Part shown: one piece after another, positions 56,652 through 64,000 of the stretch
How positions within the stretch are numbered: position 1 is the stretch's first letter
Layout of the letters: each line of letters opens with the position of its first letter
NCBI GenBank assembly: GCA_014898415.1
Contig: RCTD01000004.1
Span: 1,425,001-1,489,000 of the forward strand
Origin: Stromatinia cepivora
Taxonomy: Eukaryota > Ascomycota > Leotiomycetes > Helotiales > Sclerotiniaceae
Length of the DNA: 64,000 nucleotides
Direction: 5' to 3'
Program-made: the position numbers and the translations under genes
The notes under the pieces: generated by a model
Told to the model about the DNA's origin: nothing
Seen by the model: the letters and a program-made list of their open reading frames with translations, nothing else
The model's database searches: none

Positions 56652-59613
56652 TCAGTGCCATTGGCTCTGTCCCATGAAACCCTCCTCCAATGTTCGATCT
56701 TCCAGATTTCGAATGAAGTCTCGATTTCTGGTGGGTGCTTGTCCACCTTGAGCAGCTCTGCTTCCTCTTCTTCGTGCGCTTCCAGGATTGCCATCAGGAA
56801 CTCCATCGGGTGGGGGTGGATAATATGCAGGACTAGGCTGTAAACGAATAGGTTGACTAGGATCAAGATGACTAGCAACTCTTTGTATCGTCACGGGTAT
56901 ACCTCCCTGCTGAACTTCCATTGTCGAGGCACGTTGCCTTCCAGATCTTACTGTAGCCTGCTGATAGAGACTTGGTTGTTGCTGTGACGGGCCAGGTCCA
57001 TACTGCGCCGGTGGCATCTGTGCTGATGGTTGCCCCATCATTCCCATTTGGTTATAACCTTGCTGCGTGGGGTATGGAGGTGGGGCCGCCTGGTGTGAAG
57101 CCTGGTGAGGAGCCTGGTGGTTGGAGTTCGGAGTGTACATGTTGTTGTTATTGTACATCGGTGGGTGCTGCTGGTTTTGTGGTACTTGGCCATAAGAGTT
57201 GACCGGCACACTCGAATTGTATGATGCATGAGCCGCAGACTGAGCCTGCGAATGAGCTTGCGCTTGCGCGGCCTGTGCTCGTTGATTGCTTAATGCTTCA
57301 GCCTGCTGCTGTTGTGTTGTTCCTGGAGCGGGAGATCTATTGATGGCACTCGACTTCAAATTCGTCGGTGGAACGAATGGACCCGTGAACTTCTGCTGAG
57401 TGATGAATGGATGTAACTTAGCCTGTTGTGGAGACCAGCGCTCTAAAGGATTGATATTAAGCAAACCCCGGACAAAGTCAATGAAAGCAACCCGGTTGCT
57501 CATTTCTAAATATAAGCGTTAGCTGACATTACTAGCAAGCCGAGAAATCATCTCACCTCGCTCGACTTCGTTTGGCTTCATATTCTTTCGCGGCATCGCG
57601 TATGAACGAATGATTTCTGGAAGAGTAGTAGCTTGGAAGTACTTTTTACTTGGTTGCTCTTTTGTTCCATGTTCGCGGGAATATTGATCCATGGATTTGA
57701 GATGATATGTCCTTCTGCCATAATCATCCACGTCGTGTCTCTTCTCGAAGAAATCTCCAGATTGTTTTCCCATCTCAAGCATCCAATCCGGTGGGTTACC
57801 CAGCATCTCAACTATTCGAGAGACTTGGTTGTACTCCGAAGAACCTGGGAACAGTGGAAGACCCAAGAACAATTCAACAACAATACAGCCCAATGACCAC
57901 ATATCGATAGCTGATGAATATGGTAGACCGAGTAATACCTCAGGGGATCTGTAAAATCTCGACTGGATGTATGTGTAGACTGTTTGACGTTCGTCGCAGG
58001 CTGATCCGAAATCGATAATCTTGATGATAGGGCTCTCAAGGTTCTTGAGCAGAATGTTTTCCGGCTTCAAGTCGCAATGAATGAGTCGGGCTTTATTCAG
58101 CAAGCTCAGCCCATTCAAAAGTTGTTGTGCAAAGACTCGCACAAGTGTGGTACTCAAACCTCTGAATTGGTTCTGCTTGATCAGTTCATACAAGTTTACA
58201 CTAAGCAATTCGAAAACCAGACAGAGATGTTGACGATGGATGAATGTATCTTTCAGCCGCAGTAGGTGGTGATCGTCATTTTTATCAAGCTTTGTGTTGA
58301 GCTATAGTAAAAGGATGGAAGTCAGCGAATGGAGTTATCATTTTCCTGGAAGGGGCTTACCAGGTCTAGAACAGAAACCTCCATCATACTTTGATTGAAG
58401 TACGCAGTCCTGTTTTTAACCACCTTTACAGCCACAACTTCCTGGGTTTTCAGATTCTGACATTTGACAACTTGTCCAAAGGTGCCTTGGCCCAGAACGT
58501 CTAGAATGAGATAGCGGTTTCTGCAGAATATGTTAACAGGAGAATTCTCGAAATACAGGGTTATTATCAACCACAAAACATACTTATGAGTAGTTTCCTC
58601 AGACCCTAGAATATCATTCACATAAAGTATATAATCACTATCTTCGTTATCGAACCCATCATTCTTGACACCTTTGCTTGGTTTGGTGAGCACTCTACGT
58701 GGATTCCGCGATGATTCGTATTTGAAGCTAGGGTTGCATATCCGATATGTAGAGGGGAGATGGCTCGTTAGAGCTTGGAGGGGCTAAAACAGGAGTAATT
58801 AGCACGAATTGTAATCATGTTGCGCATAATGAGGAAGCTTACACTTATGAACCCGCCCTCTGGATTAGCTCTGCGAAAAGCCGGTTGCGCATTAACCTTT
58901 GGTTGGAGGTCAGATGTAGAACGAATTTTTGTAAATTCGGGAACTGGTCCTCTTCCAGGTGGACCTTGCGCCGGCTGGTGTACTGGACGTCGAGGAGACT
59001 TTGGGTCATTACCAAACATAGCATTCAGCTGTTGGGTCGCAGAGGTTGGGTATGATTCATTGTTAGAATTAGGAGCATATGGTTGAATAGGTGGTAATTG
59101 TTGACGATTAGGATAATACGAATTCGGGGAAGAATAGGATGCATTCTTCGAAGGAGATTTTCTGCTGCCAGCCCCCGGTGGTGACATATATTGATTCGAG
59201 TTTTGCTGTTGTGCCGCGCCATATGGTGAGGTTGGCGATAAAGTCTCCATTGGAGAATAACGTTGAGCGGCCGCAGATGGCTCTTGCGGCGATTGATGAG
59301 ATAGCCTCTGATTTCCCGAAAGGTGTTGTTGATGATGAGGGCGCATGGGATACTTCATATTGTATTGATCTCCAGAGTCTTGCATGGCCACATCTCCATT
59401 CCCATCTGTCATTTGAGGGGTAGCAGGAGAACTTGCCAGAGATTGAGGATGTGACCCTAAAGCTCCTGGATATTGATCGTATGTAAAACCTGTTGGAGGT
59501 TGGGTTTGGGGGTTCCCATTATAATCTCTAGCCATTTGAGGATGGGTTGGTGGGGGGTTTCCGTTGTACCTTCTTGAACCCGATGATTCAGAATAATTCT
59601 GCCACTGGTCCAT
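56652..59613 (-). CDS. YAK1: Dual-specificity protein kinase Yak1 (DYRK family)
   Basis: Growth-antagonising kinase acting downstream of PKA/TOR in stress and nutrient response. Five exons, 59613-58843, 58783-58584, 58520-58361, 58301-57557 and 57505-56652, with introns of 51-63 nt, give 909 residues in frame. Long Gln/Pro/Ser-rich N-terminus; kinase domain from about 327. Landmarks are the GQGTFGQV loop, catalytic Lys356, HCDLKPEN with Asp454, DFGSAC with Asp474, and the DYRK activation-loop YTY (Tyr486/Tyr488) before SRFYRSPEV. The C-terminus is Gln/Pro-rich and ends in NRDFIRNLEDRTLEEGF. Five separate open pieces make one gene. Confidence 0.96.
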
Positions 59614-61728
59614 TTTGACGATACTGTGGAGATGTTCGGGTTTTTTGAGTGGGGGACTGTGAAGTTATTGGGCACGATTGTCGACTTCTGAAGTAATAAT
59701 ACTAAGGAAGCAGATACGGGGTTGTGTCGCACACTGTTGTCGAAGGGTCTTCCACCAAAAAGCGATGGGGAACGCGTCGCAATAAAACCAATTAAACCTC
59801 TTTTAAAAGAGGCAGAAACAGCCTATGAAATACCAAATATTGGTCAACATATCATGGTGAAAGAATGAGGGAAGTCGAGAGAGAGATTTGAGTTGTAGAG
59901 ATAATTCACTTGGTTGACTTGGGGGAGGTGGAAATGATGTTAAGCAACTGTCATAGAATTGATGGATTCACACACCACAGGACACACCCTCCCTCGTTGC
60001 CCGGGATTGGATTGTGAACTAAAAAAGAGTAGCGAGCTTGGGAACGTTTTATGGTTGCCCAATCCAAGCAATGTAATAAATCAAAATATTCCTGGGAAAA
60101 TTGGTGGGAAAGTCTCAAGGTTGAATGATTTGGTTAATTTGGAATGGATTTATTTATATATATTATTTAGGATTTGTATAGATTGACGCTGCCCATATGA
60201 TTCAATAGTTCCAAAGGATGATAAATTCTTACGCAGCTAAGTTTACCTAGTAGTCTACTAGTTACTGTACTGTACTACTTAACCTTGGCACAAGTTTCCA
60301 GCTTTATGGATTCTAAAGGCTATAGATGTGTACTTATTATATATAGATATATGGATCTGCACAGTATCGAGTGTATCCAAGTAGGTAGTGGCTGTGGGAA
60401 AACTGTTTCAAGGAAGATCATGAGATGCTTTTTGTTGTTAAGATATCAAGCAAATAAAGATCCATCTATATTTTCGAAGAAATCCTGAGAGAGGGCACCA
60501 GTACAGCTCCAAAGTGGAATTTCAAGTCAGCCAATTTGCCAAATACGAAGCCCAATCTCGAAGGGCAAAAGAAAAAGAGATCAAGAGCATTTCATGAAAG
60601 GATTCATCGTCTTTGTTCATTTTGAAACCAGGGTATCTATCGTATAATGGTTGTAGCAATTGATCATTTCGCCGTTTTTTGCCCTTTTTCTTTCATCTCG
60701 AAAAGACAACTCAGAAGTCAGTCACAGCAGGTCCTCATCAATTCAACCTATACCTATATACCTAAGGTAGTAGTTGTCATTATGCCATGCCAATTCCCAT
60801 ACATATCCGCACCTTACCTTTTAAATATTTGGTAGATGCTTCGCAGGAAGAGTAATCTAATGACGTTATCAATTAATTCAAATGCATTGAATTCTTATTG
60901 ATCTGATCATAAAAAAATTACCCCCCAAGTCTCAAAGATAAGTACGGAATACTTGGTCCATTGAAGTTTATCCTAGACTCCCAATCCCAGCCCAGCCCAG
61001 TACACAGCACAGCACGGCACTTCTCAAGGTTCACCAGTGAGATTGTTTATCTAATCAATCCACTTTTCATATGTTATTCATAATAATAAATGAGGAGGTG
61101 CATTTTTACCTCTTGTTCTGTACATAAAGGTAACAAACAGTTGGAGATGCAACAAACAGATGCATAAAAATTGGATGGATGGATGGATTACTAATAAGGC
61201 TGCAGTGCAGAGCTAATGCACAACCACTTATGCACAACCACTTTAACTCCAGCCTAGCCTAGCCTCGCCCTAGCCTAGCCTCGCTCGAATACTGTACCTA
61301 AATTCCAAGCAATCCCGAAGATCCCCTCCATCATGACGCATACGGGGAGAAGCGTCTGATATAGAAACTTTTTTCAATATTCGAGACCATTGACCGGCGG
61401 GAAGAGACAAGAGACGTCGAACTTCATATTTTTTGTAGCAGAAGTACGGCTTCATTCTTTTCTTGTCTGTTAATTACTTGCTATTCTAATCTTTAAATTC
61501 ACTTCACTTGCGATACCGTAGTCGCCTTCCCAATCTTGGTTCACTTCCACCCTCAACCTCCTTACCTTCACATACACACATACACCTCATACAAACTCTA
61601 GTAAATGGGGAATTGTGACTCCTAACCAACCACCCACAAATCAATTTCTCTAATTTTGAATCATATCTCCTACTTCCACACATAATTTTCATTGTCCTAA
61701 TTTAGTTTCATCAACATTTAGTTGATGA
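59614..61728. other. Divergent intergenic, Yak1 and RAD26
   Basis: 2.1 kb shared upstream region. It holds CCCAGC/CAGCA short repeats at 60983-61020, GATG repeats near 61174-61186, and a doubled CCTAGCCTAGCCTCG stretch at 61251-61286. No gene recognised. Confidence 0.5.
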
Positions 61729-64000
61729 ATGTCTAAAATGGATTCATCCAATGAACCTCGCTATACTCATAATCGTTCGACTCATATCAAATCTGAAAGC
61801 ATGTCCCCACCTCCTCATAATGTCAGACTTCACCGAGAACATACCGATACCATTGAAGAGGCTGCAGCAGTCATTGCTGATGAAGCACTTCTCAGCGATA
61901 ATGATGCAGACACGAAATATCAGAACTTTGAGTCGGGGAGACTGGTAAGATAAAATTAATTCCCTTCCGTAAATTCCGCTTTACAGTGCCTGGAATCATC
62001 CCATACACTGAAAATGCTCTAGGCCCCAGTGCTAACATAATCTCTAAACAGGCTGGCCAACAGCAGCCTCAAGATGAAGCTAGTGCTCTAGCAGGTTTGA
62101 CCGAAACTGTTCGCAATCAGGATGATCTCGAACGGGATATTACAAACCAAGCCAATCTGGTTATGATTGAACAAGAAGATCAACGGGATCAGAAGCGCAT
62201 TGAAAAAGTTAAGAACAGTATTGAGAAACTCGAGAATCAGAAACACAGCCAAGAACGCCGCCTCAACACCCTTTCGAATAATCCATTGATGCGCCAGCGA
62301 TGCGTGGATGAGATCTCAAGAATTGAAGCCGACATTTTTGCGCTCAAGAATGATATTGCCGACATACAAAAGCGAATCGACGAAAGACATCAGTATAATG
62401 AAAACCATGCCGATGCCGATGTCGCTGGTGGAAGCAGACGAATGCCGAATGAGAGCCAAAGGGAATTCCTGATTCGTACGGGCAAAATTACACCTTTCCA
62501 ACAAACTTCGGATGCAGCTACCGACCATGTTCAATCAGCCCTTACCGATGCGTTATTGGATGCAGAAGAGAAGGATACCAACGAACCAGGAAATGCCGAG
62601 GCAGAGCCTAGATCACATCAGAACCTTCGTCTACCAGGTTTCGCAGATGTCGCAGATACTACAGTCAGTACAACTGAGAGTGAATTTGGTCTGCGTCCTC
62701 GGAAAAAGAGAAGACTCGTCAATGGTGCGTCTGCAGATGTGTCTCCTGCTCGTTCATCTTCAGCAGATGAAACTTTTTCCCCTGAACATTTAGCGGATGA
62801 AGGGGAGGAATTGGTTGAAGAAGATGATTATGAGGAAGATGAGGATGATGCTCTTATGATAGCCCGTACTTCAACGAGGAAGGGATCAAAGCTGGGCAAG
62901 GCTCGAAAAGACGAGGCGCAAAGCTTGGCTGGCATTGATGATGGAAACGAGGACATGTATCAAGCACGTCTGGCAAATTGGGTAGAGAAACGAAGGGCTG
63001 CACGACGACAGCATTTAGAACGCAATCCTGAAAATGAGGAGGATGCAGCTGCAGAAAATTCTTTGGAGGAGGAATGGTTCAAGCCATGCCCAGGACAACC
63101 CGATCACCAGTTTGAAAATGGTCTGAAGCTGCCTGGCGATATTTTCCCTGCGCTCTTTGACTACCAGAAGACCGGTGTTCAGTGGTTGTCAGAACTTTAC
63201 AATCAGCAAGTTGGAGGGATTATTGGAGATGAGATGGGCCTTGGCAAGACCATTCAGATCATATCATTTTTGGCCGGTCTGCATTACAGTAAAAAGCTTA
63301 CAAAGCCCATTATTGTCGTTGCTCCCGCAACTGTCCTTCGTCAATGGGTCAACGAGTTTCATCGATGGTGGCCAGCCTTAAGAGTTTCAATCCTGCATAG
63401 TTCTGGAACCGGCATGCTCAACGTTAAAAACGAAGGCAGATTAGAGGATGAAGAGGATGATATTCTTTACGGTCAAACAACTAAGAAAGCTCCCAAGTCG
63501 CAAAAGCTGGCTCAGAAAATTGTCGACCGTGTTGTCAAGCATGGCCACGTATTGGTGACCACATATGCTGGCCTTCAGACTTATAGCGATACTCTCATCA
63601 ATGTTGACTGGGATTACGCTGTATTAGATGAGGGACATAAAATTCGAAACCCGAACACTGCTGTCACTATCTACTGCAAAGAACTACGAACACCCAACCG
63701 AGTTATTCTTTCGGGTACTCCTATGCAGAATGGGTTGATAGAGTTGTGGTCACTCTTTGATTTCGTCTTTCCTATGCGCTTAGGCACTCTAGTTAACTTT
63801 CGACAATCATTTGAAGTACCTATCAAAATTGGAGGTTATGCCAACGCCACCAATCTACAAGTTCTTACGGCAACTAAATGTGCTGAGACATTGAAAGATG
63901 CAATCAGTCCATACTTACTTCAACGATTGAAGGTTGATGTTGCGGCCGATTTACCAAAGAAGAGCGAGCAAGTCTTATTCTGCAAGCTTACGAGGCCTCA
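61729..64000 (+). CDS. RAD26/CSB-type DNA repair ATPase, 3' end cut by window
   Basis: SNF2-family DNA translocase for transcription-coupled repair of stalled RNA polymerase II (yeast Rad26, fission yeast Rhp26, human CSB/ERCC6). Exon 1 is 61729-61944; exon 2 begins at 62052 after a 107-nt intron (GTAAGA donor, AACAG acceptor) and remains open to the window edge, so the helicase C lobe is missing. Visible: an N-terminal coiled coil (about 85-190), an acidic patch, basic RPRKKRR, then the ATPase lobe with FDYQKTGVQWL, DEMGLGKTIQ (about 464-473), VVAPATVLRQW, the LDEGHKI box (about 597-603) and LSGTPMQN. A 3-codon upstream frame (ATG at 61725, stop at 61734-61736) overlaps the first ATG; the next in-frame ATG at 61738 has the better context and may be the real start. 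Confidence 0.93.

Noticed and set aside
1..64000. tRNA or rRNA genes
   Set aside because: I scanned for TpsiC-arm-like GGTTCGA/GGTTCAA strings and rRNA cores and found no convincing cloverleaf; a tRNAscan run would settle it.

Overview
The window is nuclear DNA of a filamentous ascomycete. Introns are short (48-126 nt) with GTAAGT/GTATGT-type donors, CTAAC-like branch points and YAG acceptors. Intergenic DNA is AT-rich and full of simple repeats. The gene set (NoxR, Ste16/Rictor, Yak1, 2EXR, CYP52/CYP539-type P450, PPPDE-thioredoxin-PUL fusion) is that of a Pezizomycotina fungus. I infer a leotiomycete, probably Sclerotiniaceae (Botrytis/Sclerotinia relatives), from overall resemblance; no search was run.

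Layout. 0-5.4 kb: a two-exon P450 (+), a 2.6 kb gene-free stretch with a perfect 16-bp GC palindrome, and a 2EXR-domain gene (-). 5.4-9.4 kb: no firm gene, but a string of splice-donor-like sites on the minus strand and fragments of a possible decayed gene. 9.4-15 kb: PPPDE-thioredoxin-PUL protein (-), divergent GDA1 guanosine diphosphatase (+), and a secreted PEBP-like protein (+). 15.9-22.7 kb: a minus-strand tandem family of unrecognised proteins, three cysteine-rich and one low-complexity, each preceded by the same upstream block, plus one block that kept only a ten-codon stub. 22.1-27.2 kb: gene-poor. 27.2-32.2 kb: eIF4G (+). 34-38.2 kb: TORC2 subunit Ste16/Rictor (-). 39.8-40.8 kb: urate oxidase (+). 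41.35-41.64 kb: a possible small inverted-repeat element. 42.7-43.7 kb: a C2H2 zinc-finger gene whose exons lie in three frames. 44.4-46.5 kb: mitochondrial ribosomal protein uL13m (-) and copper chaperone CCS (+) sharing a 345-bp divergent promoter. 49.4-51.3 kb: NoxR (+). 53-53.9 kb: hemerythrin-domain protein (-). 54.7-55.8 kb: family-8 glycosyltransferase (+). 56.7-59.6 kb: Yak1 kinase (-). 61.7-64 kb: RAD26/CSB-type SNF2 ATPase (+), cut by the window edge.

Most named genes are housekeeping or signalling functions: translation, TORC2 and Yak1 growth control, NADPH-oxidase regulation, purine catabolism, copper delivery to SOD, transcription-coupled repair. They do not form one pathway. The lineage-specific part is the 15.9-22.7 kb array. 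It is the best candidate for something undescribed: repeated CxxC...C(G)CH...CxxC modules without signal peptides, arginine- and glutamine-rich disordered tails, and a shared promoter block containing TGACTC/GAGTCA sites.

Exon boundaries were read by eye from frame, phase and splice motifs. Every multi-exon model below keeps the reading frame, but none has transcript support.
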